This document shows, one piece after another, positions 25,024 through 33,753 of a DNA stretch of 64,000 nt. Positions within the stretch are counted from its first letter, which is position 1. Each line of letters begins with the position of its first letter. The translations under genes and the position numbers were made by a program. The DNA is from Chachezhania antarctica (GTDB lineage: Bacteria > Pseudomonadota > Alphaproteobacteria > Rhodobacterales > Rhodobacteraceae), in contig NZ_QZEX01000014.1 in assembly GCF_003646465.1 (NCBI RefSeq), positions 44,990 to 108,989 on the forward strand. Reading direction: 5' to 3'. The notes under the pieces were generated by a model. It had not been told where the DNA came from. It did not search any database and saw nothing but the letters and a program-made list of their open reading frames with translations.

Positions 25024-26637
25024 TTATCTTCTGTCTTCCGCGATCATCCGGGCGGCCTTTTCGGCGATCATGACCACGGGGCTGGCCGTGTTGCCCGACA
25101 CGATCCGCGGCATGATCGAGGCATCGACGATACGTAGCCCGTCAATGCCGTTCACGCGCAACCGGGGGTCGACCACGGCTCCGGCATCCTCCCCCATCCT
25201 GCAGGTGCCGACCGGGTGGAAGATCGTCGTGGCGATGGTGCCGATGGCATCAAGGATTGCCGCGTCGTCTTCCACGCCCGGGCCGGGCAACAGCTCGGTC
25301 GGCTCGAACCGGGACAGCGCGCGCGCCGCCATGATCCGGCGCGCCTGCCGAACGGTTTTCAGGGCCACCAGCCGATCCCGTTCGGCGCTGAGGTAGTTGG
25401 GGCGGATCTCCGGGTGGATCTTCATGTCTGCCGAAACGGCGTGGCTTGTGCCCCGGCTTTCCGGCCGCAGGTTGCAGACGGAAACGGTGATCGCCGGATA
25501 GGGGTGCAGCGGATCGCCCAGCTTGTCGGTCGACAGGGGTTGCACATGATACTCCAGATCGGGCGTCGCCAGCGACGGGTCCGAGCGTGTGAACATCCCG
25601 AACTGGCTGGGCGCCATCGACAGCGGCCCGCCACGGGTCAGCGCGTATTCCAGCCCCATCCGGGCTTTTCCGGCCAGGGAATTGGCCATGGTGTTGAGCG
25701 TGCGGGCATTCTTCACCCCGAAAACGGTGCGGATCTGCAGGTGATCCTGCAGGTTCTCGCCCACCTCGGGCAGGGCGTGGCGCGGTTCGATGCCCAGTTC
25801 GGACAGACGGTCGGGATCGCCGATACCCGACAGCTCCAGCAGTTTCGGGGAATGGATTGCGCCCGCCGCAAGGATCACGCCGCGCGCGGCATGGGCCGTG
25901 CGGGACTGATCATCGTGCCGGAACCGCACGCCGGTGGCGCGGCGGCCGTCGAGTATCAAATGCTCCGTCTCGGCATGGGTCAGCAGCCGCAGGTTGCCGA
26001 GTTTCAGTGCCGGGCGCAGGAAACCCCGGGCCGTGTTCCAGCGCTGGCCGTTCTTTTGGTTGACCTCGAAAAAGCCGCTGCCTTCGTTGTTGCCATCGTT
26101 GAAATCGGCACGCGGTTCGATCCCCAGTTCGCGCGCGGCCTCCTGCACCTCGCGCAGGATCTGCCATTGTAGCCGTTGAGGCGCGACCTTCCATGCCCCA
26201 CCCGAGCCGTGCAGGTCGGTCCTGCCGGCGTGGTGATCTTCGGAGTGCAGGAAGAAGGGCAGGACATCGTCCCACGCCCAGCCAACATTGCCCAGCTGGC
26301 GCCAGTGGTCGTAATCCGCCGCCTGCCCGCGCATGTAGATCATGCCGTTGATCGACGAACATCCGCCCAGCACCTTGCCGCGCGGATAGGACAGCGCGCG
26401 ACCGTTCAGGCCAGGTTCGGGTTGCGTTTTCATCATCCAGTCGGTTCGGGGATTGCCCATGCAATAAAGGTATCCGACCGGGATGCGCACCCAGTGATAC
26501 CGGTCGGATCCGCCGGCCTCCAGCAACAGAACCCGGCATTTCGGGTCTTCCGTCAGGCGGTTGGCCAGCACGCACCCGGCCGTACCGGCGCCGACGATGA
26601 TGTAGTCGTACTGTCCGTCCAGGTCGTCCGCGGTCAT
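25024..26637 (-). CDS. GMC-family FAD oxidoreductase (choline dehydrogenase-like)
   Basis: A 537-residue flavoprotein of the glucose-methanol-choline family that oxidises an alcohol to an aldehyde or ketone. The FAD-binding YDYIIVGAGTAGCVLANRL lies at about 10-28. The GMC signature PRGKVLGGCSSINGMIYMRG is at about 80-99. The catalytic His is in HPVGTCRMGED and a C-terminal Asn in SGNTASPVVMIAE. The start at 26637 overlaps the kinase stop by four bases; a longer reading from 26667 has no support. It is last in the polyol operon. It may oxidise the free polyol or a product alcohol. Confidence 0.88.
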   Translation of the reverse strand: MTADDLDGQYDYIIVGAGTAGCVLANRLTEDPKCRVLLLEAGGSDRYHWVRIPVGYLYCMGNPRTDWMMKTQPEPGLNGRALSYPRGKVLGGCSSINGMIYMRGQAADYDHWRQLGNVGWAWDDVLPFFLHSEDHHAGRTDLHGSGGAWKVAPQRLQWQILREVQEAARELGIEPRADFNDGNNEGSGFFEVNQKNGQRWNTARGFLRPALKLGNLRLLTHAETEHLILDGRRATGVRFRHDDQSRTAHAARGVILAAGAIHSPKLLELSGIGDPDRLSELGIEPRHALPEVGENLQDHLQIRTVFGVKNARTLNTMANSLAGKARMGLEYALTRGGPLSMAPSQFGMFTRSDPSLATPDLEYHVQPLSTDKLGDPLHPYPAITVSVCNLRPESRGTSHAVSADMKIHPEIRPNYLSAERDRLVALKTVRQARRIMAARALSRFEPTELLPGPGVEDDAAILDAIGTIATTIFHPVGTCRMGEDAGAVVDPRLRVNGIDGLRIVDASIMPRIVSGNTASPVVMIAEKAARMIAEDRR

Positions 26638-28148
26638 GCCTGCGCCTTTCGGGCGTCTTCGGCCCACAGCGGGCGCATCGCATCGCGGATGGCGGTGAAG
26701 CGATGGTAGCGCGCGTCGTAATGCGCCTGCATGTCCGGGTCCGGCGCCAGGCGGGATTTCGTGCGGGTCATCGCGGCCACGGCGCTTTCCAGATCCGGAT
26801 GCAGACCGGCGGCAACAGCCGCCCCGATGGCCGCGCCCAGGGCCCCGGTTTCCTGCGATTCAGCCACCGTCACCGGCAGGCCCAGCCCGTCGGCAAACAT
26901 CTGCGGCCAGACCGGGCTGCGCGTACCGCCACCCGAAAGCGTCGCGGACGAGACAACGAGCCCCGCCGCCCGCAACACGCCGACATGCCGCCGGTGTTCG
27001 AACATCACGCCTTCGTAGATGGCGCGAAGCACATGGCCTTCGCCGTGCCAGCCGCCCAGCCCGTAAAGCCCCGCGCGGAAGTCCGATCCCAAGCGCGAGC
27101 CATATAGAAACGGCAGGTAGATCGGATCGCCCGCGTCCGGCGTGACCTCGGCAATGCGGGCGCTGCACTGGCCGAACGGGTCATCATGATGGCCGCCGCG
27201 TTCGACGAATTCGCGCACGTACCATTCAAGGTTCGCGGCCGACGTCGCGCTGGATTCGATGTTCATGAAGCGCCCCGGCCCGAAGCCCGCGACCATGAAC
27301 ACGTCGTCCGAGGTGATGGGCGTTTCCGACACCACCTGGTTGATGCTCCACGTCCCCACGATCAGGGACGCCTGCCCGGCATGGACCACGCCCGAACCCA
27401 GCGCGCTGGCGATCACGTCGAAGAAGCCGCCGATGACAGGCGTGCCGGGGGCAAGGCCGGTCGTCCGCGCGGCATCTTCCGTGACGTGGCCCGCGATCCC
27501 GGTCGGATCGATCAGTCTCGGCAGCATCCCCACCGCATCGTCCAGACCATAGAGCGACATCAGCCGGTCGTCGTAGACGCCATCGGGCATCTGCACGAGG
27601 CCACAGCCCGACATGTCGGACACGTCGCTGGTGCGTTCGCCCGTCAGGCGAAAATTGATCACGTCCTTGCACAACAGCACCGTCGCCGCGCGGGCATAAA
27701 GCTCCGGTGCGTGGCGCTTGATCCATGCCAGCAGCATGGGCGTCTGCGATGGCCACGGCTTTTGCAGGCACAGGTCGAACAGCGCCTCGCCTGCTTTGGC
27801 CGAAAGCTCCGCCGCCATGTCCGACGCGCGGGTATCGAGCGACTGTATCCCGATCACCGACGCCCCGTCGCCATCGACAATATATAGCCCGTTGCCATGA
27901 CCCGCGCAGCCCACGGCGGCGATGTCTTCGGGTGCGATCCCCGCCTCGGCGATGCAGGCGCGGATCACCTCGCCCGCGTTCGCCCACAGCTCGTCCATGT
28001 CCCGTTCGACGCGTCCCGGCGCGGGGCTGACCGACCGGCCATCCAGTGCCCGGGCCGCCAGCTGGCGGCCATCCGCATCGAAAAGCACGGCCTTGATGAC
28101 CGTGTTCCCTGCATCCAGCCCCAGCAGGTAGCGCGCCGTCTCAGCCAT
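26634..28148 (-). CDS. FGGY-family carbohydrate kinase (L-xylulose kinase-like)
   Basis: A 504-residue sugar kinase. LLGLDAGNTVIKAVLFD near the N-terminus is the phosphate-1 loop. Pro/Gly-rich ligand segments follow, and the catalytic base Asp sits in GTPVIGGFFDVIASALG. The closest family I recognise is LyxK/XylB-like: GHGNGLYIVD and IQSLDTRAS correspond to the GKGLFLLD and ILSSDRRA regions of LyxK. The start at 28148 overlaps the aldolase stop (28141) by eight bases, so both are translationally coupled. The substrate is probably a ketose or polyol, phosphorylated at a primary hydroxyl; identity unknown. Confidence 0.87.
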   Translation of the reverse strand: MAETARYLLGLDAGNTVIKAVLFDADGRQLAARALDGRSVSPAPGRVERDMDELWANAGEVIRACIAEAGIAPEDIAAVGCAGHGNGLYIVDGDGASVIGIQSLDTRASDMAAELSAKAGEALFDLCLQKPWPSQTPMLLAWIKRHAPELYARAATVLLCKDVINFRLTGERTSDVSDMSGCGLVQMPDGVYDDRLMSLYGLDDAVGMLPRLIDPTGIAGHVTEDAARTTGLAPGTPVIGGFFDVIASALGSGVVHAGQASLIVGTWSINQVVSETPITSDDVFMVAGFGPGRFMNIESSATSAANLEWYVREFVERGGHHDDPFGQCSARIAEVTPDAGDPIYLPFLYGSRLGSDFRAGLYGLGGWHGEGHVLRAIYEGVMFEHRRHVGVLRAAGLVVSSATLSGGGTRSPVWPQMFADGLGLPVTVAESQETGALGAAIGAAVAAGLHPDLESAVAAMTRTKSRLAPDPDMQAHYDARYHRFTAIRDAMRPLWAEDARKAQA

Positions 28149-28983
28149 TCCGGTAGATCTCCCACGCGGCTTCGCCATCCGCGCCATCGTGGATCAGGGC
28201 CATCAGGGCCGCGACCACGGCGCGCGGATTGTCATGCTGATAGATGTTGCGCCCATAGACCATCCCCTGCGCGCCCTGCGCCATCAACCGGGCCGACCGC
28301 ATCAGCACGTCCTTCAGATCCGCCTTGCCGCCGCCGCGCACCAGCACCGGCACGCGGGCGGCTTCGATCACGCGGTGAAATTCCTCTGGATCGTCGGTCG
28401 GGTCGGCCTTGATGATGTCGGCCCCCATCTCGCTTGCAAGCCGGACCAGCGTCACGATCTTTTCGGCATTGCCATCCACCTGGTAGCCGCCGCGCACGTC
28501 GTTGGGCAGCATGACCAGCGGTTCGATCATCAGGGGCATGCCGTATTTCTGGCACGACGCACGGACGCGCGCGATGTTCGACACGCACTGACGGAAGAGC
28601 TCGGGCTCGTCCGGCAGCATGAACAGGTTCACCACCACGCAGGCGGCATCCATCTCCAGCGCGCCGATGATGGGTTCGTCTGCGTTCTGAAGCTCGGACC
28701 ACATCACCCGGTGGCGGGTGTCGTTATAGGGGTTGCCCATGTCGATGCGCATGACCAGCGCGGGCTTCGTCTTTTCCGGCCGCGACTGGAGCAGATCGGC
28801 CTGCCCGTATGTCATCTGGATCGCGTCGGGGCCAGCGTCGATCAGGGTATCTACGACCCCGGCCATGTCTTCTAGACCGTTCAGGAAGCTCGGCTCGTTG
28901 CAGACGCCATGGTCGATGGCGACGTCGAGGCATCCGCCATTGGTGAACATCCGGTTCATGCGGGCTTTGGGACTGATGCGCAT
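28141..28983 (-). CDS. class I (DhnA/LsrF-type) aldolase
   Basis: A 280-residue TIM-barrel aldolase of the DhnA/FbaB/LsrF group. GCLDVAIDHGV (about 17-27) is the first-strand motif, ADIIKADPTDD contains the likely Schiff-base lysine, and VLVRGGGKAD is the phosphate loop. Members cleave ketose-phosphates or ketoacid-like substrates without a metal. It overlaps the 3' end of the GlpD-type gene by 28 bases. An internal ATG at 28959 would give an ATGA overlap with that stop and is an alternative start. Beside a kinase and a polyol-phosphate dehydrogenase, it should split the final phosphorylated ketose. Confidence 0.83.
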   Translation of the reverse strand: MRISPKARMNRMFTNGGCLDVAIDHGVCNEPSFLNGLEDMAGVVDTLIDAGPDAIQMTYGQADLLQSRPEKTKPALVMRIDMGNPYNDTRHRVMWSELQNADEPIIGALEMDAACVVVNLFMLPDEPELFRQCVSNIARVRASCQKYGMPLMIEPLVMLPNDVRGGYQVDGNAEKIVTLVRLASEMGADIIKADPTDDPEEFHRVIEAARVPVLVRGGGKADLKDVLMRSARLMAQGAQGMVYGRNIYQHDNPRAVVAALMALIHDGADGEAAWEIYRNG

Positions 28984-30701
28984 GCTGTGCTGCTCCTGTT
29001 CTGGGTTCTTTGATCAAGTGTGCGGGGCGATACCCCGTGATAGGCGTCCAGTTCGGCGACAAGGGCCGCGCACTGGGCGTGGGTTTCGTCGTCCGACCAG
29101 CCAAGTTCGGCGGCGGCAATGGAGGCGATGGCATCCACCAGCGCCCGGTCGATCCGCCCGGTGATCGCCAGCGGCGTACGGCGCAGAACGATGTCGGACA
29201 GATGCACGACCTGTTCATGACGGATGAGCCAGGCGATTTCGGCAGACGTCATCTGAAGATCGCGAGCAAGCGGGTGATCGCCCGTTGCCGCGGCACAGTA
29301 AGCCATGACGTCGTCGGCACGGCTGCCGTAGAGGTCAACAAGATGCGCGGCGCGGGGGCCGGAAATGCCGAAATGATCAACAAGGGCCTGCGCCAGCGGC
29401 GCCGCGCCCCGGAAGTCCCGCCCGCCGCCTATGGCGAGGTCGCGTGTATCGACCTGCCGTTCGGTTCCCAGTTCGGCCAGCACCATGTCCGACGTCTCGG
29501 TCGCGAAGGCGCGGAAGGTGGTCCACTTGCCACCGATCATGCAGAACTGGGGCACGGGGCCGTCCACCCGCCGCACGAAATGGCCCCGGCTGATGCGCCC
29601 GGTGAAATCGGCGTCGCTTGTCGGCAGGGGCCGGATGCCGCTGTAGCTGAAGACGATGTCTTCCTCCCCCACCGCGATGCCGGGAAACAGCCGCCGGAGC
29701 GACACGAGGATATAGTCGCGTTCGTCCGGTTCGCAGCGCGTGCGGGTCACTTCGGACACGCGGATATCGGTCGATCCCGCCAGCACGCGGCCAAGGTAGG
29801 GGAACACGATGCAGACCCGGCCATCGACGTTCTCGAAGAACATCATGTGGCCGCCAAGCGCGCGCTCAAGGTCGGGGTTGTCGAGGATCAGGTGCGATCC
29901 CTTGGTGCCGGTGACGAACGGCACATTGCCCCCGCCCGGGGACAGGCCGTTCCGCACCTCGTCCACCCACGCGCCGGCAGCGTTGACGATGATCCGCGGC
30001 GTCAGGGGCAGCCGGTCCCCCGTCTCCCGGTCGATCAGGACATGGCCGTCCCCCTCGCGCACCACTTCGGCATAGTTCAGCGCGGCCGAGCCCGACCCGG
30101 TTTCAACCGCATCCAGCATCAACTCGATCCCCAGCCGCTCGGGATAGGAGATCCACGCGTCGTGATAGGTGGCCGAACAGGTCAGGTCCGGAAACAGATC
30201 CGGCCAGATCTCCCGCGTCTTGCGGGCGCTGCGGAACCGGTGCGGCGGCAGTTGCCGGGCCGTGCGCGAAACGAAGTCATACAGGGACAGGCCCAGCTTG
30301 ATCGGCACCGCACCACGCCGTGCCGGGCGGCCGGTGCGGCCAAGGAAGCTGGCCGCCGCATTCCACAACCCCGACAGAACCGGCACGATCGGCACCGTGG
30401 TGGGCAAGGGGCGGACCATGTGCGGCGCGTTTCGCAGCAGGGCATCGCGTTCGGCCAGCGATTCCCGCACCAGCCCGAATTCGCCGTTCTCAAGATACCG
30501 CAGCCCGCCATGGATCATCCGCGACGGCGCGGCGCTGCACCCCGAACAGAAATCGTTCCGCTCCACCAGCAGGACCCGAAGGCCCTGCAGGGACAGATCG
30601 CGATAGACGCCCAGCCCGTTGATCCCCCCGCCGATCACGACCGCATCGAAGCGGGCGTTCTCGCGGACGCGCCTCAGGCTATCGCTTCTTTGCATCGGCA
30701 T
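28956..30701 (-). CDS. GlpD-type FAD-dependent polyol-phosphate dehydrogenase
   Basis: A 581-residue flavoprotein of the glycerol-3-phosphate dehydrogenase family. It has FDAVVIGGGINGLGVYRDLS at about 18-37, RMIHGGLRYLENGEF at about 60-75, and GTKGSHLILDN plus AGSTDIRV in the substrate domain. A C-terminal DAO_C extension of about 180 residues is present. The proteins of the erythritol pathway (EryB) belong to the same family, and the gene neighbourhood (FGGY kinase, aldolase, SorC regulator) suggests a related polyol-phosphate rather than glycerol-3-phosphate. AGGAG six bases before ATG 30701 supports the start. The enzyme is probably membrane-associated and passes electrons to quinone. Confidence 0.87.
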   Translation of the reverse strand: MPMQRSDSLRRVRENARFDAVVIGGGINGLGVYRDLSLQGLRVLLVERNDFCSGCSAAPSRMIHGGLRYLENGEFGLVRESLAERDALLRNAPHMVRPLPTTVPIVPVLSGLWNAAASFLGRTGRPARRGAVPIKLGLSLYDFVSRTARQLPPHRFRSARKTREIWPDLFPDLTCSATYHDAWISYPERLGIELMLDAVETGSGSAALNYAEVVREGDGHVLIDRETGDRLPLTPRIIVNAAGAWVDEVRNGLSPGGGNVPFVTGTKGSHLILDNPDLERALGGHMMFFENVDGRVCIVFPYLGRVLAGSTDIRVSEVTRTRCEPDERDYILVSLRRLFPGIAVGEEDIVFSYSGIRPLPTSDADFTGRISRGHFVRRVDGPVPQFCMIGGKWTTFRAFATETSDMVLAELGTERQVDTRDLAIGGGRDFRGAAPLAQALVDHFGISGPRAAHLVDLYGSRADDVMAYCAAATGDHPLARDLQMTSAEIAWLIRHEQVVHLSDIVLRRTPLAITGRIDRALVDAIASIAAAELGWSDDETHAQCAALVAELDAYHGVSPRTLDQRTQNRSSTACASVPKPA

Positions 30702-30767
30702 GACGTTCTCCTGCGCCGGAAACCGTGCTTCCGGCGGGCATTCGGTTTTCTCGGTATCGGCCGGCCG

Positions 30768-31763
30768 TCAGGCGGCGAGCGGTGTCAGGTGCCTTGCTGC
30801 CGCCGCGGTAATGGCTTCGACCTCGTCCTGACCCAGCCGGATGCGCCCGGCCGCCGCATTTTCGCGCGCCTGGTGGGCGTTGCGGGCCCCGCACAGCGAG
30901 AAGGTGATCCCCGGCTGTTGCAGCGTCCACGCGATCACGATCTGCGCACGGGTCGCTCCATGGGTTTCGGCGATGGGATCGATCTCCTGCATCAGGGTTT
31001 CGACCCGTTCCCGGTTCTCGCGGGAAAACAGCGGGTTGTCCTTGCGCTGGTCATCGCCGGTGAAGGTCCGGTCCGGCCCCATCCGGCCGCTCAGCAGGCC
31101 AAGGGCAAGGGACGAATAGCTCAGCACCGACACGCCGTTCTCGCGGCACAGGGGCAGGATCGTGTCCTCCAGTCCGTGGCGGACCATGGAATATTCCTCC
31201 TGCACCGCGTCCAGCTGGCCGGCCTTCAGATAGGCCGCCACATCCTCGGCCGAGGTATTGCTGGCGCCGATGGACCGGATCTTGCCCGACGCCTTCAGAC
31301 GCTCCAGCGCCTCTATCGTTTCGTCCAGCGGCGTCGTCGGATCCTGCCAGTGCGTGATGTAGTGGTCGATGTAATCGGTACCCAGGCGGCGCAGGCTTTC
31401 CTCGACCTCGTGGATGATCGACTCGCGGCCCAGGTAGCGATGCACCGGCCCGCTGTCGTAATCGAAGAAGTGGTTGCCCTGCTGCGTGTGCCAGACCAGC
31501 CCGCATTTCGTGGCCAGCACGACCTCGTCCCGCCGCCCGGCAATGGCGCGGCCCACGATCTCTTCGGCCACGCCCTGTCCGTAGGCGGGCGCGGTGTCGA
31601 TCAGCGTGATTCCTTCATCCAGCGAGGTTCGGATCGCGGCGATGGAGGCGGCCTCATTCGTGCCGCCCCACATCCAGCCCCCGATGGCCCATGTCCCAAG
31701 ACCCACGGCCGAGGCTTCGATCCCCGAGGCGCCGATGGGGCGGCGGAGCATATCATGCGACAT
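30768..31763 (-). CDS. aldo-keto reductase
   Basis: A 331-residue NAD(P)H-dependent (beta/alpha)8 reductase. The catalytic tetrad can be seen: Asp and Tyr in LIDTAPAYGQG, Lys in VVLATKCGL and His in DHYITHWQDP. The nucleotide-binding QPGITFSLCGARN segment is near the C-terminus. The family is that of YghZ/Tas-like AKRs that reduce aldehydes or ketoses. ATG 31763 is preferred, with AAAGGA upstream, over an in-frame start 24 bases earlier. It overlaps the SorC gene stop by 11 bases. Confidence 0.87.
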   Translation of the reverse strand: MSHDMLRRPIGASGIEASAVGLGTWAIGGWMWGGTNEAASIAAIRTSLDEGITLIDTAPAYGQGVAEEIVGRAIAGRRDEVVLATKCGLVWHTQQGNHFFDYDSGPVHRYLGRESIIHEVEESLRRLGTDYIDHYITHWQDPTTPLDETIEALERLKASGKIRSIGASNTSAEDVAAYLKAGQLDAVQEEYSMVRHGLEDTILPLCRENGVSVLSYSSLALGLLSGRMGPDRTFTGDDQRKDNPLFSRENRERVETLMQEIDPIAETHGATRAQIVIAWTLQQPGITFSLCGARNAHQARENAAAGRIRLGQDEVEAITAAAARHLTPLAA

Positions 31764-32736
31764 TCTTCGATCCTTTCCAGTCTTCAAGAAGGGCGGTCAC
31801 CGTCACTTCGTCCGAGACGAGCGAATGCAGGAAGCCGCCATTGAGCACCGCCTTCAGCGGCCGGGCCTTCTGCGGGCCCGAGGCCACGCCGATCACGGCG
31901 CGGCAGGCGTCGAGCTCGGCCGGGTCGACCGCGACAAGGCGCTTGTTCAGTTCATAATCAGCCACAGTCCCGTCGCGGCCGATCAGGTGGGCAAGAAATT
32001 CGGCTTCGACCCCCATGCGGACCAGCATCTCGCGGTCGGCCTGTGGCACCGGGTTCAGGTCGTAGTAGCTGGACCCGCTGGGCGCGACCGATCCCACGCC
32101 CGTCAGCGCGACATCGGCGCGGCGGGCCAGGTCTATGATCTCGCGCACCTGGGCCATGTCCTTCAGCATCTCGCATTGCTGGCGGTTCTCGGCAAACAGC
32201 GGCGCGTGCAGCAGCATCGCGCGCCCCTGCAGCCGTTCCGCCAGCAGCGAGACCAAGCGGTTCACGTCAGTATAGAACTTGCCCTGCACTCCGCCCGTCA
32301 GCGGCACCACCGTCACGTCCATGGGCCGTTCGGGCACGAGGTTTTCCACCACGGCGCTGACAGCCCGTCCGCCGGAGATGGCGATCACGTCCCCGTCGCG
32401 CAGGTTTTCCAGCAGAAGCCCTGCGGCCGCGCGCCCGACCTGGTTCAAAGTGGTTTCAGCGTTACCCAGCACAGACGGCGTGACCACCGCGGTCCGAAGA
32501 TCGCTGGCGGCGCACAATTGCGCCTCAAGCTCGGCCAGCCTTGGGAAGGGCGTGTCGATGGTGATTTTCACCATGCCCAGCTTCCGACCCTGCGCGATCA
32601 GCCGGTTCACCTTGGAATGGGACATGTTCAGCCGTTCGGCGATTTCGGACTGCTTCATGCCTTCGATGAAGTGCAGCGTCAGGACCGTCTGGATCAGGCG
32701 CGCAAGTTCGAAGTCGAGGGTGGGATCCTGCATCAT
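31753..32736 (-). CDS. SorC-family sugar-responsive transcription regulator
   Basis: A 327-residue SorC/DeoR-type regulator. An N-terminal helix-turn-helix (KQSEIAERLNMSHSKVNRLI, about 28-47) is followed by a phosphosugar-binding domain of NagB-like fold with SGGRAVSAVVENL, DVALTGVGSV and VGVASGPQKARPL-type loops. Related EryD controls erythritol genes. It is encoded inside the operon it probably controls, between the ABC permease gene (end seven bases upstream) and the aldo-keto reductase gene. The inducer would be a phosphorylated pathway intermediate. Confidence 0.9.
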   Translation of the reverse strand: MMQDPTLDFELARLIQTVLTLHFIEGMKQSEIAERLNMSHSKVNRLIAQGRKLGMVKITIDTPFPRLAELEAQLCAASDLRTAVVTPSVLGNAETTLNQVGRAAAGLLLENLRDGDVIAISGGRAVSAVVENLVPERPMDVTVVPLTGGVQGKFYTDVNRLVSLLAERLQGRAMLLHAPLFAENRQQCEMLKDMAQVREIIDLARRADVALTGVGSVAPSGSSYYDLNPVPQADREMLVRMGVEAEFLAHLIGRDGTVADYELNKRLVAVDPAELDACRAVIGVASGPQKARPLKAVLNGGFLHSLVSDEVTVTALLEDWKGSKNVA

Positions 32737-32743
32737 CGTGGCC

Positions 32744-33742
32744 CTATCCCCGTCGCTTGTTCAGGAAGAGATCGATCGTCACCGCCGCCAGCAAGATCGA
32801 CCCCCGGATGATGTCCTGCCAGTAGACCGACACGTCGAGCAGCGCGAGCGAGCTGGACACCAGCGACAGAAGCGCCGCGCCAAGGATCGCACCCAGGATC
32901 GTGCCGGTGCCGCCGTTCAGGCTGGCCCCGCCGATCACGGCCGCCGCGATGACGTTCAGCTCCATCCCCAATCCGAAGGTAGGCTGGGCCGATCCGAAGC
33001 GTGCCATGTAGATGACCCCGGCCACACCACACAGGGCCGAGCACAGGGTGGTGGTGGCGAAGATCACCCGCTTGGTACGGATCCCGGAATAGGCCGCCGC
33101 ACGTTCGTTGCTGCCGGTGTAGAACACCTTGCGGAACATGGTCGTGCGGCGCAGCAGGATGTCGAAGATCGCGACCACGGCCAGGAAGGTCAGGATCACC
33201 ACCGGGATCGGCCCGATGGACCCCTGCCCGATGAACTTGAATTCGGGCGGCAGGGTGTAAAGGCCCAGCGGTCGCCCGCCGGTGCCCAGAAGGCAGATCC
33301 CCCGCGCGATGACCATGACGGCCAGCGACACGATAAAATGGTGCAGGCCGATCTTCGTCACGAAGAACCCCATGAACGCACCCACGGCGGTACAGCAGCC
33401 GATGGCAATCAGGGACGCGACCCATGGGTCGAAACCTGCCAGGAACAGCCAGCCGCCGATCACCATGGCCAGCGCGGTGACCGAACCCACCGAAAGGTCG
33501 ATCCCGCCCGAGATCAGCAGGATCGTCATGCCCACCACCACGATACCTTCGACGGCGAAGGCCATGATGACGGTGCGGATGTTCACCCATGTCAGGAAAT
33601 AGGGCGAGGCGAAGGACATCACGACGATCAGAAGCAGGATGATCGCGATCAGCCCCGTCTCGCGCATCTTCAACAGCCCCTTGGCCGCCGCCATTCCCCG
33701 GCCGTCCCGCGGGGCCTCTCCCGCTTCGATTGCCTGTTCCAC
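32744..33742 (-). CDS. RbsC-type ABC sugar transporter permease
   Basis: A 332-residue inner membrane permease with about eight to ten hydrophobic segments. VVGMTILLISGGIDLSVGSV and the AAVIGGASLNGGTGTILGAI loop are the hallmarks of the RbsC/XylH/AraH family. The GTG at 33742 is chosen as the start: GGGGGAG lies just upstream and the ATPase stop is only 11 bases before. A longer open frame runs back over the ATPase 3' end but is a shadow. A second, overlapping frame on the same strand (up to 33791) is non-coding. Confidence 0.88.
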   Translation of the reverse strand: MEQAIEAGEAPRDGRGMAAAKGLLKMRETGLIAIILLLIVVMSFASPYFLTWVNIRTVIMAFAVEGIVVVGMTILLISGGIDLSVGSVTALAMVIGGWLFLAGFDPWVASLIAIGCCTAVGAFMGFFVTKIGLHHFIVSLAVMVIARGICLLGTGGRPLGLYTLPPEFKFIGQGSIGPIPVVILTFLAVVAIFDILLRRTTMFRKVFYTGSNERAAAYSGIRTKRVIFATTTLCSALCGVAGVIYMARFGSAQPTFGLGMELNVIAAAVIGGASLNGGTGTILGAILGAALLSLVSSSLALLDVSVYWQDIIRGSILLAAVTIDLFLNKRRG

Positions 33743-33753
33743 GCTGCTCCCCC

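Noticed and set aside
29010..31844. 944-codon open frame on the plus strand
   Set aside because: It runs antisense to the GlpD-type and aldo-keto reductase genes, is rich in His, Arg, Gln and Gly with no domain, and is a shadow of high-GC coding sequence.
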